64,000 nucleotides of DNA from Meloidogyne chitwoodi. Taxonomy: Eukaryota; Nematoda; Chromadorea; Rhabditida; Meloidogynidae. This document shows, in pieces, positions 9,684 through 22,117 of the stretch. Position numbers and translations under genes: made by a program. The first letter of the stretch is position 1. Each line of letters opens with the position of its first letter. Where the stretch lies: contig JACZZP010000018.1 of the NCBI GenBank assembly GCA_015183035.1, positions 434,001 through 498,000 on the forward strand. Direction: 5' to 3'. The notes under the pieces are model-generated. The model made no database searches and was not told where the DNA came from. It was given only the letters and a program-made list of their open reading frames with translations.

Positions 9684-12600
9684 ATGAAAAGTTGTCAAAT
9701 TTGTCCTGCAGTGGACGGTGAAACAACAAATTTTAAAGATGGAAAGCAATTAAGAGAACACTTAATTGAGGTAAGGAAACTTTTGGGTGGCAAAATGTCC
9801 AATTTTTCTTTTTTCAGAATCACTCAAAAATTGTAGCAAAGGCATTTTTAATACCTAAAGTTAACGATAAAATACATTTATGGCTTTTGGTATGTTTTTT
9901 TATTTTAAATATTTTTTTTAACAAATATTTGGACAGTCAAGTGTGGACTATTCTACTCAGAGCACTTCGGAGAACACAAATCGGTTAAATGAGGTAATTA
10001 AATTTTTAAAAGTTTAACCTTTTAAAAGGCCAGCAAAACTTATTTTTTTTCCGTTTTGGAATTGATATTTTTTAGAGTTGATATTTTGGGCTGGCCTTTT
10101 AGTCTTTGACCTTTTTGTATTTTTTATATTTTTATCTTTTAACAATTTTTTAATAAAATTTATTTTTTTTTAAATAAAAGAATGGCTTATTTAATGCTGA
10201 AAATAACGAATCAAAAAATGAATATTCCATTAACAATAATATAACAACAAATGACAATGGAGGTGACGCATTAATGTTACTAAAAGGCTTCTTAGAATCG
10301 GTTGCTGAGAACGGAGATGTTGGAAAGAGTGAATACTGCGAACCTAAAAAAGAAATAGAAGAGGCAAACGAGGGGATAAAAGAAGAAGAACAGCAACAGC
10401 CGACCACTTCTTTAGCCAATGGAGAGGATGAACAGCAGGCAGACGAGGTATATCCATTTTTAAGACAAAATGACATTGGGATAAAATGTCAATAAATCAG
10501 AATGTCATGGAAATGTGAGGACATTTTGTCATAATATGTCAAAATATTATTCATTTAACTTTTTGACATTTTGCCCTTTTTTAAGACGAATCAAAATTTG
10601 GCAATATCGATTTTTGGAGGCTACTGTCTTAATGACATTTTGTCCCATGACTGATTTTTATCCACCAATCAATATTAGCTTTCAACCAATTTATCTCTTT
10701 TTCTCTATTTAGATAGATTTCTTTGCTCCTCTCAAATCTTTACTATTATCTTCAACGATAGATTCTGTTCAAGGAAGTGGTGGGTCTACTCCTTCACGTG
10801 CTGCTGTTGTTGACTCTAAAGCTATAAGAAAAGCACATTGTCAAGTAAATTGATTTTATTAGAGTGTATAGAGTATTTTTACAATAAATTTTTTTATAGA
10901 GAAATTGTTTTATATTCGTTTAAAAATCTTTTTAGGTATGCAATTTGGATATTTGTTCCACAGCTCGCCAAAGACATGTTTATATGGTACATTTGAAGAA
11001 AAAGGTTTAAATTTTTAGCTAAATATTATAATGAAAAAAGTATAGTCGAGCGTGGTGTAATGGTTAACTAGTTTGCCTATTTAATAGTTAGGGGTAGGTT
11101 CGATTCTAATCGATTGCATTTCATTTTATTAGTTAAGGAAAAAGTTTTTTAGTATTTATTGTTTGATATTTTTTATTTAAAATTTTTAATTTAATTGAAA
11201 AGTTAAATTGTAAAAAATTAATAAAAAAGGAATATGTAAAAATAATTTTTTAGTAAAAAACTTTCTTTCATTTTTAGGACTTATTCAAATGCAGGTTATG
11301 TGAATATACCAATTCAAATTCATTATGGGAGGTGCAAAAACATACTCGAATGCAACACTGTATTTAAAATATTTTTTAATTTTTTTAATCTTTATTTTTA
11401 GCTTCTGAAATAAGACCTATTAGTCAAGAAGAAAAACATAAATTGGAAATTCAGGTTTTTTTTATTTAATAAAATAGGGGAGGTAATCTTATTTTTTAAT
11501 TTATTCAGATGTGGGGTCATCTTTGCTTTCCTGAATGGAAACAAAAACCTCAGAAGAGGAAATATCAAGTAGCGGAAGAACAAAATGAGGAAAAAGGAGA
11601 ACAGGAAGAAATGGGCGAAATGATTAAAAAGGTAAAAGAAGAGAATAATGAAGATTTTGAAAATGATGGAGAAGAAGACGGAAGAACATCAACAGCCACG
11701 ACAATAACAACGAGTGTTGGGGATATTGAAGGAAGTAGTAATGAAGTAAATGATCGTTTATGTCATCTTTGCATGTATTTTTTTAAATTTATTTTTTTAG
11801 TTTATTTTTTTTAACTTTTATTTACAATCTTTCAAGCAAAATAAAAAGCATAAAACTCTTTCTGAACAATTAATAAATTATTATTAATTTTAGGGAAGAA
11901 TCTAAATATCCTGGTAGACATATTGCTCAACGCCATTTAAATCAATCACTTTATGAATGTCCAATTTGCTTTAAATTTGGAAGTTATGAAAGTTGTACAG
12001 TTAATAAGGTTTTTTTATTTTTTATAAAACTGATATTTTTAGAGAGAAAATTTTGTCAAAAAATTATTTTAGAGTTTGTTAGGTTTTAATATTTATTTTA
12101 AAGTAACAACCTTCTTTTTTATAATTTTCACTTCCTTTTAAGCATATAAGAAAAGTACACCCAGAAGTATCTTTGGATGTAACTCCAATCAGCAATTTGG
12201 AAAAATATGCTGATCAGATTCGTGATTTGCAGGTTTTTAAAAAAACAAAATAACAAACCTTTTTAAATTTTTAAGGCTCGCTGTTTTCCTAACAGGCAAA
12301 TGAAATTAGTTAGGCCATTAAGCGCAACTGGAAAAAGTAGGCCACGTGAACGTCATCATTGTGGTATGTGTGGTGTTGATGTTGCTCAATCTGATAGACA
12401 GAGACATGTATACCACAAACATTTGAGAAAAGGAAAGGTTTATTTTTTCTTATCTTTTTAAAATAATTTTTTTGTAATTAGATTTTTGAGTGTCCTATCT
12501 GTGACTTTTCTTCTAATTATGACATTCATCGTGTCAAATGGCACATAAAGTAAATTTTTAATTTTTAATTTTATTAAATGATTAAAGATAATTTTTTAGA

Positions 12601-14792
12601 TGGGATCATAAAGATGTTTTGTCTAATGGCAATGGATCTCCTCTTGAACCAATCTCACATGAGGCACGTTTTAGGGATGAAATTGACGCAACAAATGAAA
12701 AATGTTTTCCTGGATGGCAACGTAAAAGGCACATTTCCTCTCCAGAAAGTGATGATTTACCTATTAAAGATGAAAAAACTGGAAATGAAGAAAAAACAAA
12801 AATGGACGGAGGAACAGATTATGAATTAATGCAAAAAGCACTAAAAACAGTGGCAGAACTTTTTCAACAACAAAATCTTCAACAAGTGGGAAATTCAATG
12901 CCTGAGAGTTCAAACGCCTTGGATTGGACTTGTAGGGTAAAAAAATAAATTTTTTTCTATAAATTGATTTTTTTACAATTAGCTTTGTTGGGTTGCCCTC
13001 AGACCAGGCACAAATTTGTTAAGACATGTAGCAAAGGATCATTTAAATTTGCCACTTTATCAATGTCCTATATGTGAAAATCATGGCGCTCACAGTGCTT
13101 ATGAAGGTTTTTTTTAATTTTTTTTAACTAAAAAATTTATTTTTATAAAGTTCGTTCTCATATGATTCGTTCTCATGGTGGTGATGTTACTCAAGAACCT
13201 CTTAGCAGTTTAGAAGAAAATGTGGAAGAAATTGAACGTATTTGGAAACAATGCTTTCCTCACAAAGATTTTAAAGCAGCTGGAGGTGAAAAGGTTTTGG
13301 CGATGGAAAATGATAAGTCTTTGGATGAAGCTAGAGTTAGATGTAAAGAATGTTGGCAAGAAATGAAAACTGAGGATAGACAGGTTTTTACTTAGTTTTT
13401 GGGAAAAGAGGTTTATTGATATTGGAAATTATTAGGGAATTTTGTTTTCAAGAAAAATTTCGGAATAAGTAAAAGAGATTGGGATAAGTTAAAGAGAAGT
13501 TTAAGAGAGAAACTCCTATGCACGGCATGTTTTCATTCCCTTTTTATAATTATTTAAATCTTTAAATTATATAGATTCATGTTTATCGTCATCATCTTCG
13601 TGAACCGCGTTTGTATGAATGCCCACTTTGTGATTTTTCTCATTATGCATGTTCCTCTGATGTTCGAAATCATATTTTAAGGACACATAAAGATCAGTCT
13701 GATGTTATGCCTAAAGCAAATTTGCTTCGTTATTCAAAGGAAATTTCAGAATGGAATGAACGTTGTTTTCCTGGATGGTTTTTTATTTTTTTAAATTTTT
13801 TTAAAATTAATTTAAAAGGATAAATCGACGACTACCAGCCAATTTGATTGAGGATTTTAATAGCTGTCGCCTCTGTGGAATGGATGTTCGCCAAACTTCT
13901 AGGTTTTATTTATATTTAGTTAGTTTAGTACTCTTTGGTTGAGTGGTTAATTTCTACGTTTTGAATATTAAAATAGGTGGGTTCGAATCCTACGCTTGGA
14001 ATGTTGCTTGCTTTTGTTAATAAATTTAATTAAAATAAATTTTTAATTAAATTAAGACATAATTAATTTTGTTAAATTTTTTTAAACAATTTAAAGTATT
14101 TTTAAATATATTATTAATTTTAAAATTAAATTCTTAAGACATATTGCTGAACATCATTTACATATTCCTTTACATCAATGTCCTCTTTGTGAATATGGGG
14201 CTGCAGAAGCCAGACTTGTTCAGAGACATATGCGAAATAATCATACATTGACAGAATGCGAGGTTTAAATTTTTTTAAATATTATTGAGTTGAGAAATTT
14301 CAAAGTTTTGGGGGAGAGTAAAAAATTTTCTTATTTATTTAGGGTCTAGAACCAATCGCCAACGTTGAAAAACGTCGAGGGGAATTTTCCGAATTGCATA
14401 GTCAATGTTTTCCTGGAAGACCGAAACGTTTATCAAACATTACAATTGCTGATGAAAGTAGAAGAGCAAAATGTCGAGGCTGTGGGATGACAATTAGGTT
14501 TTTTTTTAATTTTTTGGCCCTTTTTTCTTTAATTTTTTTTTAATTTTAAAGCAAAAAACGTCGTTTAATTCACTTGTTGGAAAAGCATTTAAAAAAGCCA
14601 ATTTATAAATGTAAATATTGTTTATTTTCCTCAACATTTGATCGTCTAGCAGTAGAATTACATCAAAAAGAAAAACATTCAAAACAACAATTAAATATTA
14701 TTTCTAATTTAAATAAATACAAAAGTGGAATTAAAACATTGGCTGAAGAATGTTTTAATGAATCAAATTTAAAGATTGAAGAAGATTATTAA
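9684..14792 (+). CDS. Multi-C2H2 zinc-finger protein with seven repeated finger-finger-CFP modules
   Basis: Likely nuclear nucleic-acid-binding protein. I can join about 21 exons (9684-9770 through 14552-14792; stop 14790-14792) into roughly 1,000 residues. An N-terminal single finger (CQICPAV...LREHLIENH) and an acidic, Gln-rich region (exon about 10181-10447) precede seven modules. Each module has finger a (e.g. CGMCGVDVAQSDRQRHVYHKH), finger b (e.g. YECPLCDFSHYACSSDVRNH) and a linker ending in a conserved helix plus motif: MWGHLCFPEW, LQARCFPNR, NEKCFPGW, WKQCFPHK, WNERCFPGW, LHSQCFPGR and, degenerate and last, AEECFNES. Finger spacing is canonical C-x2-C...H-x3-5-H in most. The CFP linker motif is not one I know from any named zinc-finger family. 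Two introns contain tRNA-like sequences. The target is unknown. Confidence 0.82.
11041..11125 (+). repeat. tRNA-like sequence in zinc-finger gene intron
   Basis: A-box-like GTGGTGTAATGGTTAAC and B-box-like AGGTTCGATTCT about 40 bases apart. No good acceptor stem is visible. It is on the sense strand of the host gene. Confidence 0.55.
13926..14003 (+). repeat. tRNA-like sequence in zinc-finger gene intron
   Basis: TTGGTTGAGTGGTTAAT (A box) lies 44 bases from GGGTTCGAATCC (B box), a true tRNA spacing. The T arm GTGGG/CCTAC pairs with one wobble and a D arm is possible, but the acceptor stem does not pair. It is the best preserved T arm of the group. Confidence 0.6.
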
Positions 14793-14892
14793 AACAAAAA
14801 GTTTTTTTATTAAAAATTAAAATCTAGTTTACCCTAAAGAAGGGGGCAAAATATTAATATTTTTAATTTTTTTAGTTCAATTAAATCAACCA

Positions 14893-14966
14893 CTACCGAA
14901 AGATATCGAACCCGGCTAACACTTTAAGTAAAAGTCGGGGGTGTTGACCACTACACCACGGCAGAA
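14893..14966 (-). repeat. tRNA-like sequence
   Basis: On the minus strand CCGTGGTGTAGTGGTCAAC (A box) and CCGGGTTCGATATC (B-box-like), about 45 bases apart. It lies about 100 bases after the stop of the zinc-finger gene. Confidence 0.55.
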
Positions 14967-16626
14967 CATTTTTATATTTTTATTTTTTGGAATATAATTT
15001 TTATATTTAATATTGAAAAATGCCCTTTACATTAAAAAATTATTATTTTGCCTCCCTTTTTTTATTATTTTGCCAAATTTATCTTTAAGCCTTTACAACT
15101 ATAAAAATATTATATTATGATATTGAAAAAATTAAATCTTTTTACTGCGGTTTTTTATATTTTTACCAAAAAAAAATATTTACAAAATAAATTTATTTAA
15201 TTTTACCCAAGTATTCTTGAGATAGTATAAAAATTCACTGATTTAATCTCATTAATCGTTTCCTTTGGCATCTATCCGTTTTACATTCCAGCGATTATAT
15301 TATTCTGTTGTGCACATATTTTATAAGGGAATTGAAGAATATCTGTTTTGGTGTGCGCCATAAAAAATTTTAAAGGCCAAAAAAGGGATAAACTTGTCTT
15401 AGATTTTTATTTATGGCTTAGAAAATTTGTTAGAAACTTTAGTGCTGTTTGGAACTCAAAATTTTGAAAAATGTCACAAAAAAGGTTTAAAAAAGCTAAA
15501 AAACAAAACGCAAAAAATTTTTGCGCACATCCAATAATATTTGTTCTCTCTGTGTGTGTCTGCGCGAGAGAATTTCTCTTTAAAATCAAAAAAAGAGACA
15601 AGGCATGTTTTTCGTAGAATTTTTGGGAAAAATAAATAAAAAAGGAAGTGATGAATAACGTGTGGGAAGGAAACAAAATTTGTGTCAATTGTCAAATTCC
15701 TGTGGCGAAAAAATATAATCGCAAATGAAGATTTGTTGAAAAAAAGAAAGAAAGAAAGGAATCTTCAGAAACGGGCAAATTATATATTATTTTTGATCTT
15801 TTCTTTATTGTTTATTTTATTTTAAAATTAAAAGAATATTAAAATAAATATATTCTAAAATTATTGGGTTTAGAGATCAGCAAAATCATTTTTTCTTCGG
15901 GATATCGGGACAGGGGATCCCACTGGACCAATCCCAAATGCCGAAAAAATTTTAAAATTCCAAAAAAGTCAGAATTTCTCCCGTAAACTCCCGTCCAAGA
16001 AATTCATCCCGCTTCAGTCTTTGAATAAATTTAAAGGAAATAATCTCAAAAATGAGAAAATACAAATTAACTAAAATCGTTCAAAACACCAATTTAAAGA
16101 AAACAATGAGATCTTACCAAATATTTTACCACCAATATTTTGTTTGTTTTTAAATTTTGTTTTGTTTTATTCTATTCTTTTATAAAAACTTGGCCATTTT
16201 TTATGAGTGCACATACCTTCTCCTTCCGCTCCATTTTTGGTTTACTAAAATACACAAAAAATATATAAATATTTTCTTCTTCTACTCATCACCTTTTTTT
16301 TTACTTTTTTTCTAGTCAAATATTCCACATTCAAATAATTAATCGATTCTCGCCTTAAAAATTATTTTTGCGCGATCTTCTTCTACCTAAATTCCATATT
16401 ATTATTATTATTATTTGACCTATTCCATCATTCATTTAATTAATTTATTTATTTTAATATAATATCATTTTCATTTATCTCTTAACAGACTTAACTCCCA
16501 AAAATAAAAATTAAAAAAATTCTCAGACTCTAATGACCTCAAAAAATAAAAAATAGAATAGAGATTTTTTAAATAAAATATAACTTAGCCTCTCTACAAA
16601 TAACTTTTCTTTTAGATTTCCTTCGA
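14967..16626. other. Intergenic region, no gene recognised
   Basis: About 1.7 kb between the zinc-finger and PTB-domain genes. Two overlapping minus-strand ORFs (15407-15695) show no recognisable domain and overlap a TCTCTGTGTGTGTCTGCGCGAGAG simple stretch, so I do not call them. Around 15890-16010 there are scattered CCCGT and CGGGAT words but no clean element boundaries. The end of this region probably contains the promoter of the next gene. Confidence 0.4.
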
Positions 16627-16705
16627 GACCATTGTTAGTGTAGTGGGTAGACTTCTAGGTTTTAGCCTCTTTGGGTATAAGGTTCGAACCCCAGTGAGGG
16701 AAAAT
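16627..16705 (+). repeat. tRNA-like sequence just upstream of the PTB-domain gene
   Basis: GTTAGTGTAGTGGGTAGAC (A box) and AAGGTTCGAACCCC (B box). It ends 67 bases before the proposed ATG of the next gene, so it lies in its 5' leader or core promoter. Stems are imperfect. Confidence 0.55.
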
Positions 16706-16772
16706 ATTTTTTTATTCGTTTTATTTAAATATTTGTTTATTTTTATAGTTTTTATATTTAATTTTAATAATT

Positions 16773-19700
16773 ATGGGCACAATGGGAGGTACTTCCGGCA
16801 GTGGTAGTCCTCCAACACCTTTGTGTCGTTGTCGTGTTCTTTATATTGGAAGTGCTGTGCCAACAGTTACAAAAGATGGACTTCAAGTATTTTTTAAATT
16901 ATTTTCTTTTAAAATACAAATTTTTATCTTTTATTAAATTAATGTATTTTTATTCTTTTTATTTAAAGGGTATTCAACAGCCATTGCGTGAAAGATATCC
17001 TGCCAGTGAAAGTCCAGAAGCTAGAGGAATTGATTCATGGTAAAAAAAGTTAAATATTTATTCAGATAAATCTCTCAAAATTGAAGTCAGACTCTAATGG
17101 TTATAGTCTATATTAAACCCAGACTCTAATGACAATATTAGCTTTAAAGGGTGTCAGACTCTAATGTCATACAGTATATAAATTTAGCTTTATACAGTAA
17201 CCAATAATTAATTAAATAAATTACAGTATAATCAAAAAATTAAATAATTTCCCCCAAGGCTCTCTGTTTGGTATAATGGACTCTTATTAGAATATATTGA
17301 TGGAGATAAGAGTACAGATAGTGCTTTTTTTGCAATTAATTCATTACATTATTGTGCTGCTGTTCGTTATGTTAATATGGGTGGATTTGCTGTAGAAGGT
17401 GGTGGTGAAAGATTCATCCCATTAGACTCGCCATTTGCGCAACTAACAGATTCTCCACATCCTCCAATATTTGCTGCTATTTTTCGTCGCACTACGGGGG
17501 TCAAGGTTAGCTTAATTATTTTTTACAATTTTTTTATTTGATCAATTATTTTTTGGCAAAAAAAGAAAGAAAACTACCTAAAATTAATAAAGTTACCCGT
17601 TTTGTCACAAATACTAAAATTAGACATTTCGTCACAAAAACCAAAATTAGACATTTCGTCACAAAAACCAAAATTAGACATTTCGTCACAAAAATCAAAA
17701 TTAGACATTTTGTCACAAAAACCAAGATTATACATTTCGTCTTATTTTAGTTTTTCATTTAAAGGTGTTGGAATGCCATGGATTTGTTTGTACAAACGAA
17801 AAAGCAGCAAATGCACTTGTCCGTTGTTGTTTTCATGCATACGCAGATACAGTAATAAATAAATTAAAAATAATACATAAAAGAAAATTTAAATTTAAAA
17901 ACATATATTTTTTCAAAGATGTATTTAAAATTGGATGAAAAAAATCCAGGAGGATTAAAATGTATAAGAGAACCTCCCCAACAACAACAAATACAAAGTA
18001 GAAGTGAAACACCTACCAGCGAACAAAATTTTATTGAACATGAAAATGGTATAGGAATACCTCCCCCACCTGGCCCTTCTGTAATAGGTATTAAAATTTA
18101 AAGTTTGTAAAACAAGTTTGAAATTAAATATTTGTTTTAAAAACTTAAGTTTGTGAAAACAAAGTTTATTTTTAAAAACTTGTGTTTTGTAAAACAAGTT
18201 TATTTTTAAAAACACAAGTTTTAGTTGAAGGAACTCAAGAATGGAATGATAGAGCAATAACTCAAAAAACTTGGAAACGTAGACAACAATCTGGAGAATA
18301 TGATGGAAGCAGTTTAAATTCAAGTTTAATTAAAAAGGGAGGAGGAAATTATAATAAAGGACAACAACAACATGAAAGTGGAATTTTAGTTCCTTATAGA
18401 GTTGGAGAAAATGGAAATAATGTTGTTGTTAATAACAACATTAATAATACTCGACGAACAACAAGTCATACAGGTATTAAAATTTTAAGTTTGTGAAAAT
18501 GTTTATTTTTAAAACTTAACTTTGTGAAAACAAGTTTACTGTTAAAAACTTAAGTTTTGAAAATAAGCTTAATTAATTAAGTTTATCAAACATGTTTTGC
18601 AACTTATAAAATATTTTTTGTAAAATGACCCAAAATATCAACAAAATAACAACTGTATTTGATCTTTTCGGTGTCCAATTATTTATTAAGACTAGACTTT
18701 GTTCTATTTTTAAAATGATTAAATTAATATTCACAACAGAGCTAAGATCGCCACCAATTGGACAGTTATCTCCTGATCATTTTGAACACTTTGGACTTCC
18801 TCATATGCGTCATCCTATGCCTCCTAATCCATTAATGTTTGGCGGGCCAATGTCTCAACCACCACCTCCTCCTCATCCAGGCCTTATGTTTATACCGCCA
18901 GGATTACCACCACCACCTGCTCATTTATTCCGTCAGCATCCACATTTACATCCTTCTCCTCATTTTTTCCCTCCTAGGCCACCATTTCCATTCCCTCCAC
19001 AACATGGAGGAATGCCACCACCACCACATTTTGGTTAGCAATTTTATTTTAATTGAAAAAAAAAATAAAAAATCTTTTTTAGGTCGTATTGTTCCCCCAC
19101 CCTTTATGATGCGTCCTTTCTTTATGGTTATGCCACCAAATTTCATGGGAGGTAGACCAAAATCTCCTGAAAGATTGGGTGGTGGGCCAATAATAACTGA
19201 AACAGCTTATGATACATTTCCTCGTCATAATCGAACAACGTATGAAGAACCAATTGTTAGAATACTTTAATTTAAAATTTTTATGCTTTAATATTTTTTA
19301 GTATATGCCATCTACAGATAATACTGTTCCACCTCAAGCTAGTTACAAACCAGGCTCTTTTTCTCCTGAACTTTACGAACATTATTATGAAACATATAAA
19401 CAACAAAGAACTACAGAGAGAAAGGTAAAAACAAGTTTTTTAAATTGAAGTTTGCAAAAACAAGTTTTAATAAATTTATGTTTGCAAAAACAAGTTTTAA
19501 TAAATTTAAGTTTGTAAAATGTTTATAGAATGTTATGAGTCGTACTGATTCCGATGCTAGTGCAGACTATTGGGAAAGTGGTGTTGAAGCAAATACATTT
19601 CGAAAAACACGAAACAATGCAGGAAATACCACACCAAAAGCAGAGAGAGGACAAAGCCCAAATATTGTAACGAAAAAAAGCGGTGAAGGAGATAACGGAA

Positions 19701-19834
19701 CATTGACTAAAACAAAAATACAACAAGCAGGACCTAGTACAAGCAGAACAGAATTAATTGTTAACGGAAAGGCTAGACCAGATACACCACCAGCAGATTA
19801 TGAAGTTGGTGGTAGAGCAGCAGTTATCCATTAA
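16773..19834 (+). CDS. PTB/PID-domain protein with Pro-rich tail
   Basis: Probable cytoplasmic adaptor. Ten exons join in phase: 16773-16886, 16969-17039, 17259-17505, 17765-17851, 17919-18086, about 18223-18473, 18739-19032, 19083-19249, 19303-19425 and 19529-19834. The first about 190 residues read as a phosphotyrosine-binding-type fold: CRVLYIGSAVPTVTKDGLQG, IDSWLSVWYNGLLLEYIDG, INSLHYCAAVRY, FAAIFRR, then VLECHGFVCTNEKAANALVR and CCFHAYAD, the usual C-terminal helix. The rest is disordered: Gln-rich, Asn-rich, a Pro/His/Phe-rich block (MSQPPPPPHPG, LPPPPAHLF) and a Ser/Thr-rich C terminus (stop 19832-19834). Ligand unknown; no signal peptide. Introns carry AAGTTTGTAAAACAAG repeats and one 27-base tandem array. 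The PTB call rests on the pattern of conserved segments. Confidence 0.75.
17596..17745. repeat. 27-bp tandem repeat in PTB gene intron
   Basis: About five copies of CACAAAAACCAAAATTAGACATTTCGT with a few substitutions. Its 27-base period is the same as the array at 29847-30215, and both units contain AAATGTC and GTGAC words on one strand. Confidence 0.85.
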
Positions 19835-20331
19835 ATTTAAATTCAAAATGTAAAAGTGATTCGAAAGAGATGAAATAAATAAGAATAATGAAAAGATATA
19901 TAAATGCTAAAAAAAGCCAAACAATTTTGGGTAACTTTACTAAATTAAAAAAGTTTAAGTTTTTTAAAACAAGTTTTAAAAAATCAAGTTTGTAAAAACA
20001 ATGTTTAAACAAACTTGAATAGATTAAAAAAATCAAGTTTGCAATTTTGAGTGAAATCAAGTTTGTAAACTTAAAAATTATATTATAAAGGGACAAACTT
20101 GAATTAATAAAAAAATCAAGTTTGTAAAACATGTTTTATTTAAATTAAAATTTTTCTATGGCTAGTAGAGTATTGCCCATTTAATAATTTAATTGTTCCA
20201 AATATACTACTAAATATATGTTTTATTGTTTAATAATATTTAACTTCAAATTTTTAATAAAAATAAATGTTTGTAAGTTTTGAGATTGTAAAATAATAAT
20301 AATGAAAAAATAATAAAAAATTTTAAATTTT

Positions 20332-21659
20332 TTAGGGTAATACAACTCTCCAATCAATAGGTTCTCTTCCCAATTCCTTTAAAAATTCGTTCGTTTTAGA
20401 AAAACATTTGGAACCATAAAATTTTGTGGCACTAAACGGCGAAGGGTGTGCCGTCTTTTTTATTTTTATTAAAAAAAAATAAATTAAAAAAATACTAAAA
20501 ATACCTTAATAACTCTATGTCTGTTTGTATCCACCAACTTCTCCTTACGATGTGCAAAACCTCCCCAAAGTAAAAATACAATTCCATTATTAGATTCTGA
20601 ACTAATTAATTTAATAACTGAATCAGTAAATATTTGCCAGCCAATGTTAGAATGTGAATTTGCTTTGTGTGCTCTATTAAAATGAAAATTTTAATAATTT
20701 TTTTAATAAAATATACTCGACTGTTAAAGTAGCATTAAGCATAAAAATGCCTTGATGAGCCCAGCAAGTTAATTCTCCATGATTTGGTATTTTAAAGTTA
20801 GGATATTCTGAAGAAAGCTCCTAAAATAATTTAATTCATTATATTAAAAATTTTAAATTTTTTAAACCTTGTAAATGTTCTTGAGAGAGGGCGGAGGTGG
20901 CGTTCCTTGAGGCACAGAAAAACAAAGGCCATGTGCTTGAGATAAATTGTGATAAGGATCTTGACCTTAAAATATTACAAAATAATAAAAATTAAATAAA
21001 ATCATACCAAGCAAAACAACCTTAATTTTATTAAAAGGTGTTAAATTGAAAGCGTGAAATATGAGAGGACGAGGTGGAAATATATTTGCACCCTAAAAAT
21101 GAATTAAATTGTAAAACTTAACTTTTGTAAAATTAAAAAATAAGTTTAAATAAATTAAAGTTTGTAAAAAACAAGTTTATTTAAAACATTCTAGTTTTGT
21201 AAAAAACAAGTTTATTTTTAAAAACTTAAGTTAGTAAAACACACTAAAAAATTTAAAAAAAAAACCTTCTGATATTGGTCAGTCAAATATTGATGAATAG
21301 ATTTAATATATTCCTTCTTTAATTCTAAAGTTAACAATTTCCGCCATTCTGGTTCAATTAAATTACAAAATATTGAAGAAAGTTGCTCGTTTGGCCATGG
21401 AGAAGGTAATAATAATTTATTTTTTACATTAAAAAATGTGTCATTATTATTAGTATTTTCTTCTTTGTTAAAATTTATGGTAGAAATTCTAATATAATAA
21501 AATTAAGTTTAAATTAATAAAATTAAAAAATATTAAGATTAACCGTTTTCGCTCTGGCCCATTAGTTGATTGACAAGATAAAATACGTTTGTTTCCGATA
21601 TTTTCCTTTCCAGTAGATTTTGAGAATAATTCAATGAGTGTTAATTGTTTTGAAGGCAT
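20332..21659 (-). CDS. UNG: Uracil-DNA glycosylase, family 1
   Basis: Removes uracil from DNA as the first step of base excision repair. Visible motifs: [19 protein letters not shown] (water-activating loop with catalytic Asp), [20 protein letters not shown] (Pro-rich loop), [29 protein letters not shown] and [19 protein letters not shown] (minor-groove intercalation loop with the conserved His). The N terminus [15 protein letters not shown] carries a PCNA-interaction-like QLTLIELF, as in vertebrate UNG. Six or seven exons; stop 20332-20334; the ATG at 21659 is preferred over one four codons upstream because it starts the PIP-like segment. The INO80E-like gene ends 458 bases upstream on the same strand. 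All catalytic segments are intact. Confidence 0.93.
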
Positions 21660-22117
21660 TTTTATATACAAAAACTATTAAAAAATATTTTTAAATTAAT
21701 AAAAGTTATGAATATTATTTTAAATAAATTATTATTGAAAATAAAAATAAAATTACATTTTAAAATAATGATAGTAATTTATAATGAAAAATATAAAAAC
21801 TTGAAGAAAATATATATAAAAATTGTAAAAACAGAAAATGTTTAAAAAATATAAAAGTTTCTCTCAAACAAGAAAACATAAAATGAAACAAGTTTGTAAA
21901 ACTATTTGTAAAAATCAAGTTTTTATCATAACAGGCGTTAACATAAAGTTTATTTTTTACAAACTTAAATTTATGTTTTTATAAATAAACTTGTTTTACA
22001 AACAAAAACAAATTTGTTTTGTTTACATTTTTAAGTTTGTAAAAAATAAGGTTTGCAACCTTATTTTTTACAAACTTAATTAAAAATTAATCCCTTTCAC
22101 TACTACAAAAAAATGTT

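Noticed and set aside
13926..14003. Functional tRNA gene
   Set aside because: A and B boxes and the T arm are present, but the acceptor and anticodon stems do not pair by eye. The same holds for the other tRNA-like copies, so none is called as a tRNA gene.
15197..15222. Resemblance to a nematode spliced-leader sequence (TTTAATTTTACCCAAG...TTGAG)
   Set aside because: It has insertions relative to SL1, no GT donor directly after it and no Sm-site-like stretch; likely chance in AT-rich sequence.
15407..15695. Two overlapping minus-strand ORFs
   Set aside because: No recognisable motif, hydrophobic AT-biased composition and no exon signals around them.
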